Source: CAYWMP01 sp964459445 (GTDB lineage: Bacteria; Desulfobacterota; DSM-4660; Desulfatiglandales; HGW-15). Taken from it: a DNA stretch of 34,097 bases. Positions 15,421 through 23,544 of this stretch are shown piece after piece. The number at the start of each line of letters is the position of its first letter. Positions within the stretch are counted from its first letter, which is position 1. The notes beneath the pieces are model-generated. The model saw nothing but the letters and a program-made list of their open reading frames with translations. It was not told where the DNA came from and did not search any database. The DNA lies in assembly GCA_964459445.1 (NCBI GenBank), contig CAYWMP010000046.1, forward strand, positions 1-34,097, in the 5' to 3' direction. Made by a program: the position numbers and the translations under genes.

Positions 15421-18400
15421 ATGAGATTGGTTCCGTCAGCCATTGAAAGATACCGACTTACTGTCCTCGGCATGCTCCTTGTGCTTGCGGTCGGAGGGCT
15501 TTCCTATTTCATGATCCCTCGGACCGAAGATCCTTTGATCAAGGTACCCGGTGCGACAGTGATGGTGCATTATCCGGGAGCCGGCCCAAGAGACGTGGAA
15601 CGTCACGTATCCAACCCCCTAGAAGAGAGGATCAATGAGATTGACGATGTGGACAAAATCACTTCAACCTCTTCCCAGGGGACCTCAGTCATTATCATCG
15701 AATTCGATCCGGATTCAGACATGGATCGAAACATGCAGGAACTGCGAGAAAAAATCACGGAGGCCGAGAAAGAGCTGCCGAGTGATGCCCTCGATCCTGA
15801 AATCACCCGCCACAAAACCGAAACCGTTTCCTTGATTGTAAACTTGAGCGGCCCTTTCAATTACTGGGATCTCCTGAAATTCGCCAAGTTCATCAAGCGT
15901 GATCTCGATAAAATACCCGAAATCATGAGTTTGGAGATCGAAGGCAATCAAGAGAGAGAAGTCCAGGTAGAGATCGATGAAGCCAGGTTGTCACAATACC
16001 GGATTTCCCTTGAAGAGGTCATCAGACAAATACAGGCAGAAAACGTAAGCCTGCCCGGCGGACATATGGACCTGGGCAAACGTCGCTATCTGGTGAGGAC
16101 TGACGAAGAGTTCCTGGCTGCAAGCGAGATCGGGCGCACCATTGTGGGATCTTATGGGGGCCGTCCCATCTTTCTAGCCGACCTGGCCGAGATAAAGGAC
16201 ACCTATGAACGGCCCGACTATCTGGTTCGGTTCAATGGCCGTCAGGGTATTAATGTGTTGGTTACCCAAAAGTACAAAGCGAATCTCCTGGCGGCATCCA
16301 AAAAAATCCGGGTTCGTCTCAATAGGCTTTCAGACCGCCTTCCTCAAACGCTCAAAGTGGACGTGTTTGCCGACCAATCCCGCTCAGTATTCAGGAGATT
16401 GGCCGATTTTCAGAACAACCTGCTCATGGGCGCAGGGCTTGTCATGCTCATCACCTGGTTTCTGATGAACTGGCGTATGGCATCAATCGTCGCCTTTCTT
16501 CTGCCACTTTCAATGGCCTGTGCCGTGATGGTCCTCTATCGTGCCGGTCATACTCTTAATCAGATTACGTTGACTTCCATGGTCATTGTCCTCGGGATGC
16601 TGGTCGATAACGGCATTGTCGTGGTGGAAAATATACAACGGCATCTGGGCATGGGGAAAAAGAGGCTTGCCGCCGCCTTGGATGGTAGCAGCGAGGTGCT
16701 CGGCGCCATTACCTCCTCAACGCTGACAACCGTCTTGGCCTTTAGTCCCCTGTTGTTTATGACCAGGGAAACAGGGCAATTCGTCCGCGGAATCCCCTTG
16801 ACCATGATATCCGCCCTGGCTGGTTCTCTCCTTGTCGCTATTTTCGCTACCCCTCTGTTAAGTTACAGATTTCTAAAACAACAAGATCATAAACAGGAAA
16901 AGGAAAACCGTATTCTTCGGGTTTATGGAATTATCCTGAAATGGGCCTTACGTCATAAATTCACGACCATGGCCCTGGCCTCTGTCGCAGTCATAGGCTC
17001 ACTTCTCTTTATTCCAAAACTGGGGCTACAGTTCTTCCCCAAGGCGGAAAAGGGGCTCTTCATTATCGAAATAAAATTGCCCCAGGGAACCAACATTAAC
17101 ACGACTCTGGATCTTGGGAAGAAGGTGGAGCAAATTCTTTTGAGGAAAAAGGGCATTGAGGATGTCATGTCCCACGTTGGGCAGGAGGGCCCTAGAATCT
17201 ATTACAACATCAATTTCTTCAGGACAAAATCACCCCATAAGGCCCAATTTTTTGTCACGGTTCCCGAGGGTGAGAAAGGTGAAAAGGCATCCCGAGTCAT
17301 CAGCGAGTTGAGACCCACACTCGAACGCATGCCCGGCGCGAGAATTGAACTGAAGGAACTCGAACAGGGACCTCCTGTTGGGGCGCCGGTAGCCATTAAG
17401 TTCAAGGGTGATGACATGGCCGTGCTGGAACGTTTGGCCCAGGACTATAAGGACCTTCTTGAATCCATACCAGGGACTGTTGATGTTTCCGATGACGCAT
17501 CCGAGCCTATACCCCAGGTAAGAATAAGGGTGGATACGGACAAAGCAAGGCTTTTGGGAGTGAGCAACGCCGCCATTGCGCAGACGCTTCGCACTGCCGT
17601 ATATGGAACCACCGCCACCAGCTTCAGGCTTGAAGATGAAGAAATAGACGTGATTGTATCCCTGGGTGAGACTTCCCGCAATGATCTCGGCATCTTTAAT
17701 TCCCTTTATCTCAAGTCGGTCCAGGGTTTTAAGATCCCCTTTCGGCAGGTTGCCGACATCCAGATCATTTCAGATATAGGCGCCATTCATAGAGAAAATC
17801 TCACAAGGACCGTGACTGCACGAAGCGAGGTCCAAGGACGGCTTGCTGAGGATATTGTTCATGACCTCAAGGCAAAAGCAACCAGCCTGGAAATTCCTGC
17901 CGGTTATCATGTGGAATATGAAGGAGAGACCAAGGAACGGACTGAATCTTTTATGAGTTTGGGCTGGGCAATGGTCGCCGCATTTATGTTGGTGTATATC
18001 GTCCTGGTTGCCCAGTTCAATTCCTATAAACAGCCCCTTACTATCGCCCTTTCCCTGCCCTTTGGCTTGGTGGGAGCGGTTTTGGGTCTGTGGTTGACGG
18101 GTTATTCCTTCGGGTTTATGGCCTTCTTGGGGGTTGTGAGCTTGACGGGAATTGTCGTCAATGATGCGATCGTACTCATCGATTTTATTAATGTCCTGAG
18201 AAGGAAGGGGACAGATATGAGATCGGCAGTGACCGAGGCCGGCAAGCTTCGTTTTAGGCCGGTTATGCTCACAACCCTTTCAACGGCTGGAGGGTTGATG
18301 CCCTTGGCCATTAGGGGTGGGAGCCTCTGGGGCCCCATGTGCAATGTGATCATTTTCGGTCTATCCATGGCCACCATCCTGACCTTGATTATCATCCCGG

Positions 18401-18429
18401 TGATGTATGAGATCTTGGAAGGGAAATAG
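15421..18429 (+). CDS. RND-family efflux pump, inner-membrane permease
   Basis: This 1002-residue proton-driven exporter has the duplicated RND architecture: TM1 near residues 13-31, a large periplasmic loop with porter subdomains, TM2-6 around 335-490, TM7 near 515, a second loop, and TM8-12 from about 850 to the end. The TM4 proton-relay segment reads GMLVDNGIVVVEN: the first Asp of the usual Asp-Asp pair is kept, the second is Asn. The length is slightly below AcrB-type pumps (about 1030-1050). It follows the adaptor gene by 63 bp. No outer-membrane channel gene is present in the window, so a TolC-like partner must be elsewhere. The substrate is unknown. Its last 38 bp overlap the end of the convergent ATPase gene. 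Confidence 0.93.
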   Translation: MRLVPSAIERYRLTVLGMLLVLAVGGLSYFMIPRTEDPLIKVPGATVMVHYPGAGPRDVERHVSNPLEERINEIDDVDKITSTSSQGTSVIIIEFDPDSDMDRNMQELREKITEAEKELPSDALDPEITRHKTETVSLIVNLSGPFNYWDLLKFAKFIKRDLDKIPEIMSLEIEGNQEREVQVEIDEARLSQYRISLEEVIRQIQAENVSLPGGHMDLGKRRYLVRTDEEFLAASEIGRTIVGSYGGRPIFLADLAEIKDTYERPDYLVRFNGRQGINVLVTQKYKANLLAASKKIRVRLNRLSDRLPQTLKVDVFADQSRSVFRRLADFQNNLLMGAGLVMLITWFLMNWRMASIVAFLLPLSMACAVMVLYRAGHTLNQITLTSMVIVLGMLVDNGIVVVENIQRHLGMGKKRLAAALDGSSEVLGAITSSTLTTVLAFSPLLFMTRETGQFVRGIPLTMISALAGSLLVAIFATPLLSYRFLKQQDHKQEKENRILRVYGIILKWALRHKFTTMALASVAVIGSLLFIPKLGLQFFPKAEKGLFIIEIKLPQGTNINTTLDLGKKVEQILLRKKGIEDVMSHVGQEGPRIYYNINFFRTKSPHKAQFFVTVPEGEKGEKASRVISELRPTLERMPGARIELKELEQGPPVGAPVAIKFKGDDMAVLERLAQDYKDLLESIPGTVDVSDDASEPIPQVRIRVDTDKARLLGVSNAAIAQTLRTAVYGTTATSFRLEDEEIDVIVSLGETSRNDLGIFNSLYLKSVQGFKIPFRQVADIQIISDIGAIHRENLTRTVTARSEVQGRLAEDIVHDLKAKATSLEIPAGYHVEYEGETKERTESFMSLGWAMVAAFMLVYIVLVAQFNSYKQPLTIALSLPFGLVGAVLGLWLTGYSFGFMAFLGVVSLTGIVVNDAIVLIDFINVLRRKGTDMRSAVTEAGKLRFRPVMLTTLSTAGGLMPLAIRGGSLWGPMCNVIIFGLSMATILTLIIIPVMYEILEGK

Positions 18430-19459
18430 TTTGCCCGAAGCGTTCATTGACGAGCCTTTCCATCTCATCTTGGCGATGGCAGGCCACCTGGTGATTGGTC
18501 TCAACGGTTTCAAGCAGCGGCTCAACCTCCCGGCAATGGTCGAGGACAAAGGGGCACCGCGTATGAAACCGGCAACCTTGGGGCGGATTGACAGGGCTCG
18601 GGACATCACCGAAAAGAACCATCCGATGTTTTTTCTTGCCAACCTCAGGGATTGGGATACCCGACAGCAGGGCATGGGTGTAGGGATGAACGGGTCTTAA
18701 AAAGAGGCTGTTCGTATCCGTAATCTCTGCGATCTTCCCAAGATACATTACGGCGGTCCGATTGCTGATATACTTCACGACCAACAAATGGTGGGTTACA
18801 AAAAGGTAGGTAAGACCAAGAGATTCCTGGAGGGATTTCAAAAGATTCAGGATTTGCGATTGCACCGATACATCAAGGGCCGATGTCGGCTCGTCCAGCA
18901 CAATGAATTCGGGATCTGCTGCAATCGCCCGGGCGATGGCGATTCGCTGCCGTTGGCCTCCCGAAAACTCATGGGGATAACGGAGGAGATGATCTCGAGT
19001 AAGTCCAACCAATTCAAGGAGGCCTAGGACGCGTTCCTCCAGCTCTCTCCCACCCATACGCTCCTGTTCCTTGATGGGTTCAGCGATGGTGTGTTTGACA
19101 AGCATCCGAGGGTTCAGAGAAGTGGTCGGGTCCTGAAAAACCATTTGAAGCCTGCTGCGGATGCCAAGCCTTTTCAGAGCAGATCTTTTGAGGGGTGCGA
19201 TGTCAACCCCTGTTCCGGATTCTTTGGCTTTCCCTTTGTACAGAATTTTACCGCTCGACGGCTCCTCCAATCGGATGATGGCCTTGCCCGTGGTGGTCTT
19301 CCCGCAACCTGATTCACCTACCACGCCCAGGCACTCACCCCGAAAGACGTCCAAGTCAATACCGTCGAGAGCCTTGACCGTATTGACCTCCCGTCGAAAA
19401 ACACCCCCGAGGATGGGATAGTGCTTTTTAAGGTTTTTAAGCTCTAGAATTTTTTCCAT
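18392..19459 (-). CDS. Peptide/nickel ABC transporter ATP-binding protein (OppF/DppF type)
   Basis: This 355-residue cytoplasmic ATPase powers the importer encoded upstream. Walker A is GVVGESGCGKTTTGK, the signature is FSGGQRQRIAIARAI, and Walker B is EFIVLDEPTSALD followed by the switch histidine in FVTHH. The C-terminal oligopeptide-transporter segment (GCRFHTRCPFVLDHC) contains the cysteines typical of DppF/OppF. ATG at 19459 gives the usual MEKILELKNLKKHYP start; a GTG four codons earlier is possible, and neither has a clear ribosome-binding site. The last residues (SLPRSHTSPG) are encoded inside the convergent RND gene. A 479-bp gap with a large inverted-repeat element separates it from the other ATPase gene. 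Confidence 0.93.
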   Translation of the reverse strand: MEKILELKNLKKHYPILGGVFRREVNTVKALDGIDLDVFRGECLGVVGESGCGKTTTGKAIIRLEEPSSGKILYKGKAKESGTGVDIAPLKRSALKRLGIRSRLQMVFQDPTTSLNPRMLVKHTIAEPIKEQERMGGRELEERVLGLLELVGLTRDHLLRYPHEFSGGQRQRIAIARAIAADPEFIVLDEPTSALDVSVQSQILNLLKSLQESLGLTYLFVTHHLLVVKYISNRTAVMYLGKIAEITDTNSLFLRPVHPYTHALLSGIPIPEVGKKKHRMVLFGDVPSPVNPPQGCRFHTRCPFVLDHCREVEPLLETVETNHQVACHRQDEMERLVNERFGQTISLPRSHTSPG

Positions 19460-19476
19460 GATTTGCAGCACTATTA

Positions 19477-19876
19477 GAAACTAGAAACTGGAAACTCGAT
19501 ACTAGGGGTATATAAATACAGAATTCCATTTTCCGGTTTCGTAACAAATGGCGCTTTGAAAGCGCGTCCGATTAAGCGGGGGGCTCGGGGATCTCTTGGA
19601 AGGATCGAACTCGGTTCAGTGAGCGAGCCTTTGCACGCCTCCTTAGTATGGCGGGCGGCGAACCATTGCTACGACGTGCCGGAAGGTGATCTACATGTCA
19701 TCTGAATGGATTCACCCGCCCGCTGGCATGCAACGCCCTATGCACATCAATAAGTCCTTTCGTCCCTGTCCCGTCCTCCGCAGTAGCGCTGCTACGGAGG
19801 GTGGAAAAGAGATTGCTGAGCTCCCCGCTTAGCTGAAAAGTGCCAAATTGATACCCAGTTTCAAGTTTCCAGTTTC
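19477..19876. repeat. 400-bp nested inverted-repeat element between the two ATPase genes
   Basis: The outer arms are phrases of GAAACTAGAAACTGGAAACT (from 19477) and CAGTTTCAAGTTTCCAGTTTC-like sequence (19850-19876, reverse complement GAAACTGGAAACTTGAAACT). Middle arms are TAAGCGGGGGGCTC (19573-19586) with GAGCTCCCCGCTTA (19818-19831), 13 of 14 paired, extended by ATCTCTT (19591-19597) and AAGAGAT (19807-19813). An inner pair GCGGGCGG/CCGCCCGC lies near 19651 and 19714. A 26-bp palindrome (19775-19800) and GCGCTTTGAAAGCGC (about 19551-19565) are embedded. No transposase is present. It could be a MITE-like insertion or a transcribed structured RNA acting within the operon. On the minus strand a 41-codon open stretch ends in FQEIPEPPA, but it lacks a start and is not called. 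Confidence 0.7.
19775..19800. repeat. Dispersed palindromic element, copy 2
   Basis: CCTCCGCAGTAGC and GCTGCTACGGAGG form a 26-bp imperfect palindrome. Its reverse complement with flanking ACGGG matches the copy at 8709-8733 closely, over about 34 nt. It lies inside the 400-bp inverted-repeat element. Confidence 0.65.
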
Positions 19877-19938
19877 ATCCATCAAGCCCTTAAAGACAGT
19901 TTCCACCCTCACAGAATGCCCTATCTCAGGGCATCCCT

Positions 19939-21096
19939 CTAAGCTCCCGCTACCCAATAACAGGCCGCCATGTGGTTCTTCCCGTAATCATCAATTTCCG
20001 GGAATGCCTCTTTGCAGACATCCATGGCATGGGGGCATCGTGGATGAAACCGGCACCCTGAGGGCGGTGTGACCAGGTTCGGCACTGCCCCCTCGATACT
20101 CTTGAGTGTGCCCTCGGAGGAGAATTTGGGAACCGCATCCAGAAGCGCACAAGTATAGGGATGAAGCGGCCTCTCAAACAGATCTTCCACATCTGCCACT
20201 TCACAAAGATTTCCTGCATACATCACACCGACGCGATCGCAGGTCTCTGCCACGACGCCCAGGTCATGGGTGATGAGCAGGATGGATGAAATGACCTCTT
20301 CCTTGAGTCCGCCCAGTAGCTCAAGTATCTGGGCCTGGATAGTTACGTCTAGGTTCGATGTTGCCTCATCCGCAATGAGCAGAACCGGGTTGCATGCCAG
20401 GGCTATGGCAATAACGATGCGTTGTTTCATGCCCCCTGAGAGTTGGTGCGGATACTGTTTAACGATTTGCTCAGGGTTAGGAATCCCGAGTTTGCCCAGG
20501 ATGTCTATGGATCGTCGGAGGGCTTCTTTTTTGAGCCTCCCCTGCCATAGACCTAAAAGAGGTATTCTGTTTAGGATCTTGAGTATTAAGGCCTTGGGAT
20601 TTTTCGAAGCGATTCCATATACCGCCTGAAGGAACTGTTTGAATGGAAACACCGTCCTGCAATCTGAAGCGCCTAGGTCATCCAGGATCTTTTTGCACAT
20701 TTCCTCCTGCCGGTGAAACAGGTAGCTTTCGCTCACTTGCTCGCCAATGCTCATGGTTGGGTTTAGGGCTGCATTGGGTTCCTGAAAGATCATTGAAATA
20801 CGGTCACCCCTAATTCTTTCCATGTAGGCTTCAGGTTGCTTTAGAAGATCAATCCCCGATCGTTGGTCTTCCTCGTTAAAGTAGACTATAACCTCCCCTC
20901 CTTCAATTCGGCCGGGTTCCTGGACGATTCGCATGATGGAGCGCACGGTGACGCTCTTTCCACAACCCGACTCCCCGACCAGGCCAAAGGTGGAACCGTG
21001 CTCAACCACGAGGCTGACCTTGTTCAGGGCCTTAACCACCCCTTCATAGGTGTAGAAATTGGTTACAAGGTCCTCTGTTTTAAGAAGTACAGTCAT
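19939..21096 (-). CDS. Peptide/nickel ABC transporter ATP-binding protein (OppD/DppD type)
   Basis: This 385-residue ATPase is the second nucleotide-binding subunit of the importer. Walker A is GLVGESGCGKSVT, the Q-loop is MIFQEPNAALNPTMSIGEQV, the signature LSGGMKQRIVIAIAL, and Walker B LLIADEATSNLD (the usual DEPTTALD is altered). The C-terminus has the oligopeptide-transporter segment GCRFHPRCPHAMDVC. Between the Q-loop and the signature is an insertion of roughly 50 residues (FPFKQFLQAVYGIASKNPKA and following), making the protein longer than typical OppD (about 325-340). It lies downstream of the permease genes after a 223-bp repeat-bearing gap. Residues near the insertion may affect pairing with the other ATPase, which is speculation. 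Confidence 0.93.
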   Translation of the reverse strand: MTVLLKTEDLVTNFYTYEGVVKALNKVSLVVEHGSTFGLVGESGCGKSVTVRSIMRIVQEPGRIEGGEVIVYFNEEDQRSGIDLLKQPEAYMERIRGDRISMIFQEPNAALNPTMSIGEQVSESYLFHRQEEMCKKILDDLGASDCRTVFPFKQFLQAVYGIASKNPKALILKILNRIPLLGLWQGRLKKEALRRSIDILGKLGIPNPEQIVKQYPHQLSGGMKQRIVIAIALACNPVLLIADEATSNLDVTIQAQILELLGGLKEEVISSILLITHDLGVVAETCDRVGVMYAGNLCEVADVEDLFERPLHPYTCALLDAVPKFSSEGTLKSIEGAVPNLVTPPSGCRFHPRCPHAMDVCKEAFPEIDDYGKNHMAACYWVAGA

Positions 21097-21169
21097 GAAT
21101 CATATCTCGAAAACTCTACAATTTATGATTTCCCTTGACTTTTATTCGGCATTGTCTCGTGCAAAATCC

Positions 21170-21310
21170 GTGGAATAATGGAAGGATGGAATATTGGAAT
21201 GGATGGAAAAAGCTGAAAGGATGCAACCTTAAACATTAAAAACTTCTCCAAACCCATCATTCGGTTACTCCATTTTTCCAACATTACATTTGTGAGCGAA
21301 GCGAACTAAG
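21170..21310. repeat. TGGAAT-phrase intergenic element, copy 1
   Basis: The 223-bp gap between permease and ATPase genes contains TGGAATAATGGAAGGATGGA and further ATTGGAATGGATGG phrases on the left. The right holds CTCCATTTTTCCAACATTAC and a GAGCGAAGCGAACTAAGTTC end. The same organisation, with left TGGAAT phrases, CTCCATTTTCCC, ATTCCAA phrases and GGGGCGAAGCCCC near the right end, occurs at 28426-28594. The halves are roughly complementary. No gene is present. Confidence 0.55.
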
Positions 21311-21319
21311 TTCGGGTGA

Positions 21320-22225
21320 TTATCTTCGACGGAGTTTCGGATCAAAGGCATCCCGCAAAGCGTCGCCGATAAGATTCCACGCCAGGACAAACAGGACGAT
21401 GCACCCACCGGGTATCACGATGGTATACCAAAACCTGAATGGGTCATCCGGAGGTCCTACGATGTAATTCCGGGCCAGGGCCACCATTTGACCCCAATCG
21501 GAATACCCCTTTGCCTCCCCCAGGCCGACAAAACTCATAAATGAGGCTGTGATAACCATAGAGCCCATGTCCATGGAGGCCATGATGAGAACCGGATAAA
21601 TGGCGTTCGGCAAAATGTGGCGAAATATAATTTTTGCATCGGATACGCCCATAACCTTTGCCGCCTGAACATACTCCTGATCCCGCAAAGTCAGGATCTC
21701 TGATCGAATAACACGCACATACCACCGCCACTGGACCATCGCCAAAGCGATCATGATCTTGTCCAGTCCCCTTCCGAAGGCCACCACGATAGCCATGGCC
21801 AGGACAAGGGTCGGGATGGCCCACATTATATCCGTCACCCGCATCAATATCTCATCAATGACGCCCCCATAATACCCTGAGATCGCCCCAAGGGTTATCC
21901 CAATAAAGGCGGCTATGCTGACGACGAAGAGACCAATCTTAAAGGCCGCCCTGGTTCCCCATACCGCGCCGTAGAAGATATCGTACTGCCCGGATGTGGT
22001 GCCGAAGATATTCTTTTCACTCGGCGGTTTCGGCGTCGGCGAATATCCCTTGTGGGGCATCAAATAGGGATTGTGTGCATATTTGGGCGGCGCGATCTGG
22101 GGGGCGAAAACCGCTACGGTCGTAAATAGCAATAGCAGCGAAAATCCGATAATGGCAGAGGGGTTTCGGAATATTCTGTAAAGCGTGAACTTGAATTCAC
22201 GAATTCTGGGATGCTCTTGTCTCAT
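21320..22225 (-). CDS. Peptide/nickel ABC transporter permease (OppC/DppC type)
   Basis: This 301-residue inner-membrane subunit has a first membrane helix near residues 23-44 (AIIGFSLLLLFTTVAVFAP), a periplasmic loop with an atypically long NPYLMPHKGYSPTPKPPSEK stretch, and five further helices. The EAA loop EYVQAAKVMGVSDAKIIFRH contacts the ATPases. The frame can be extended 52 codons upstream, but that part overlaps the preceding permease gene and looks unnatural. The ATG at 22225 lies 11 bp after the neighbour's stop and gives the family-like MRQEHPRIREFKFTLYRIFR start. The preceding ribosome-binding site is weak, suggesting translational coupling. Confidence 0.93.
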   Translation of the reverse strand: MRQEHPRIREFKFTLYRIFRNPSAIIGFSLLLLFTTVAVFAPQIAPPKYAHNPYLMPHKGYSPTPKPPSEKNIFGTTSGQYDIFYGAVWGTRAAFKIGLFVVSIAAFIGITLGAISGYYGGVIDEILMRVTDIMWAIPTLVLAMAIVVAFGRGLDKIMIALAMVQWRWYVRVIRSEILTLRDQEYVQAAKVMGVSDAKIIFRHILPNAIYPVLIMASMDMGSMVITASFMSFVGLGEAKGYSDWGQMVALARNYIVGPPDDPFRFWYTIVIPGGCIVLFVLAWNLIGDALRDAFDPKLRRR

Positions 22226-22236
22226 TTTTCTTATTA

Positions 22237-23268
22237 TTAAGTTAACCGTATCCTTGGGTCGATATAGGCGTAAAGGATATCCAGAGTGAGATTGGTAATC
22301 ACAAACACGATACCCATGAACAGGCAGATACACATCAGCACGGGCATATCCAGTTGCACGGCGGATTCCGCCAGCCACCAACCAATGCCATGACGATTGA
22401 AAACGACCTCCACGGCAATGCTTCCCTCCATGGACATGGCCATGAGCTGGCCCGCCACAGTCACCACGGGAAGCAGGGCATTCCTTCTCGCGTGTCTAAT
22501 ATGGATGGTCCTTTTGTCTGCGCCCTTGGCACGGGCCGTAATGACATAATCCTTTGACAGTTCCTCGATCATTCCTGAACGCATCACCCGCATATTCAGG
22601 GCGACCACGACAATCACATAGGTAGACACAGGCAGGACCAGATGACTAAGGGCATCCAGGGTCACATCGAACCGACCATTAAGAAGGCCGTCGATGGTGT
22701 ATAGGCCGGTGACCCTCCTGAAGGCGTCGGGATTGTCAATAATGAGCATATTGATTTGATCACTGATGACGCCGGGAGAGAACAACTGAAAATAGCCATA
22801 GAAGACCATGAGCAGCACAAGGGCAAAGAGAAAGGTAGGCAACGACCATCCGATGATGGCAAAAATTCTTGTGGTGTGGTCTATCCATGTATCCCGGTGT
22901 ATTCCCGAAATCGTGCCGAGCCAGATTCCTAATATGATCACGATCGGCGCAGCGAATAAATTCATCTCCAGGGTAATGGGAAAGTAGTTCCAAAAGGCCT
23001 CGCCTACGGGTCGTGAGGCCACAAGGGACCACCCCATGTTGCCCTTCAGGATCTCCCTCATCCATCGGACGTATTGGATGTAGAAGGGGTCATCCAATCC
23101 AAACTGTTTGATAAGCCTCGGGATGTCTTTGGCCTGTTGAGGCGAGCTGACGTAGGTGGCGGCCCTGCGTTCAGGGCTAAAGGTCATGAGGATGCCAAAA
23201 AGAAGAACGGAAACTCCGAACAACACAAAGATTAATAGGAAAGCCCTTCTTGTGATGTATGCAAACAT
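22237..23268 (-). CDS. Peptide/nickel ABC transporter permease (OppB/DppB type)
   Basis: This 343-residue inner-membrane subunit starts MFAYITRRAFLLIFVLFGVS, the typical first helix of the OppB/DppB family. It contains GLDDPFYIQYVRWMREILKG, several membrane helices, and the EAA-type loop YVITARAKGADKRTIHIRHA that couples to the ATPases. The C-terminus ends with IDPRIRLT, a standard family ending. It is the second gene of the importer operon, 276 bp after the binding-protein gene, with a hairpin/terminator cluster between. Substrate is most likely oligopeptides or dipeptides; nickel or other solutes remain possible. Confidence 0.94.
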   Translation of the reverse strand: MFAYITRRAFLLIFVLFGVSVLLFGILMTFSPERRAATYVSSPQQAKDIPRLIKQFGLDDPFYIQYVRWMREILKGNMGWSLVASRPVGEAFWNYFPITLEMNLFAAPIVIILGIWLGTISGIHRDTWIDHTTRIFAIIGWSLPTFLFALVLLMVFYGYFQLFSPGVISDQINMLIIDNPDAFRRVTGLYTIDGLLNGRFDVTLDALSHLVLPVSTYVIVVVALNMRVMRSGMIEELSKDYVITARAKGADKRTIHIRHARRNALLPVVTVAGQLMAMSMEGSIAVEVVFNRHGIGWWLAESAVQLDMPVLMCICLFMGIVFVITNLTLDILYAYIDPRIRLT

Positions 23269-23331
23269 CAGGTTCCGCGCCTTTCAAACGCCTGTGGAGC
23301 TCCGCCAGCTGAGGCTAGTGGCTTCATCAAG

Positions 23332-23358
23332 CGCTTCGGAGCGGAACCCTCCGAAGCG
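23332..23358. repeat. Perfect hairpin in the importer operon gap
   Basis: CGCTTCGGAG (23332-23341) and CTCCGAAGCG (23349-23358) form a perfect 10-bp stem with a 7-nt loop. It lies between the terminator and the permease gene and has no T-tract. It may stabilise or shield the processed permease mRNA end; the role is not shown. Confidence 0.6.
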
Positions 23359-23454
23359 TACCCCAACCCTACTACGCTCCTGACGGAGCTTCGAAGGGCA
23401 CACCCTACACTGGTCATCCCCAGATGGGAATCGGTGGCTTTCGCGAAGGAGGGC

Positions 23455-23495
23455 AAAAAGAAAACGCCGGCAAGCCCCCGCTCGTCGGCGTTTTC
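23455..23495 (-). terminator. Terminator/attenuator after the binding-protein gene
   Basis: GAAAACGCCG (23460-23469) and CGGCGTTTTC (23486-23495) form a perfect 10-bp stem with a 16-nt loop. On the minus strand the stem is followed directly by TTTTT, making a good intrinsic terminator. It lies about 50 bp after the binding-protein stop codon and before the permease genes. Partial read-through would yield more binding protein than permease, the usual stoichiometry for such importers. Confidence 0.7.
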
Positions 23496-23514
23496 CTTAC
23501 TAGAAATCAAGGTG

Positions 23515-23542
23515 TGACGAAGCCCTCCTGAAAGCTTCGTCA
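23515..23542. repeat. Stop-proximal hairpin of the binding-protein gene
   Basis: TGACGAAGC (23515-23523) and GCTTCGTCA (23534-23542) form a perfect 9-bp stem with a 10-nt loop, beginning 2 nt after the binding-protein stop on the minus strand. It lacks a T-tract. It could protect the 3' end of the binding-protein mRNA from exonucleases. Confidence 0.6.
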
Positions 23543-23544
23543 TT

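Noticed and set aside
19560..19740. Possible degenerate coding remnant or integron attC-like site in the 400-bp element
   Set aside because: A minus-strand frame ending FQEIPEPPA is open for about 41 codons but has no start and no recognisable family. The attC core sequences (RYYYAAC/GTTRRRY) are not present in the required arrangement.
19477..19876. Group II intron or insertion sequence
   Set aside because: No reverse transcriptase, transposase or intron boundary and domain V sequence is visible, so only an inverted-repeat element is claimed.
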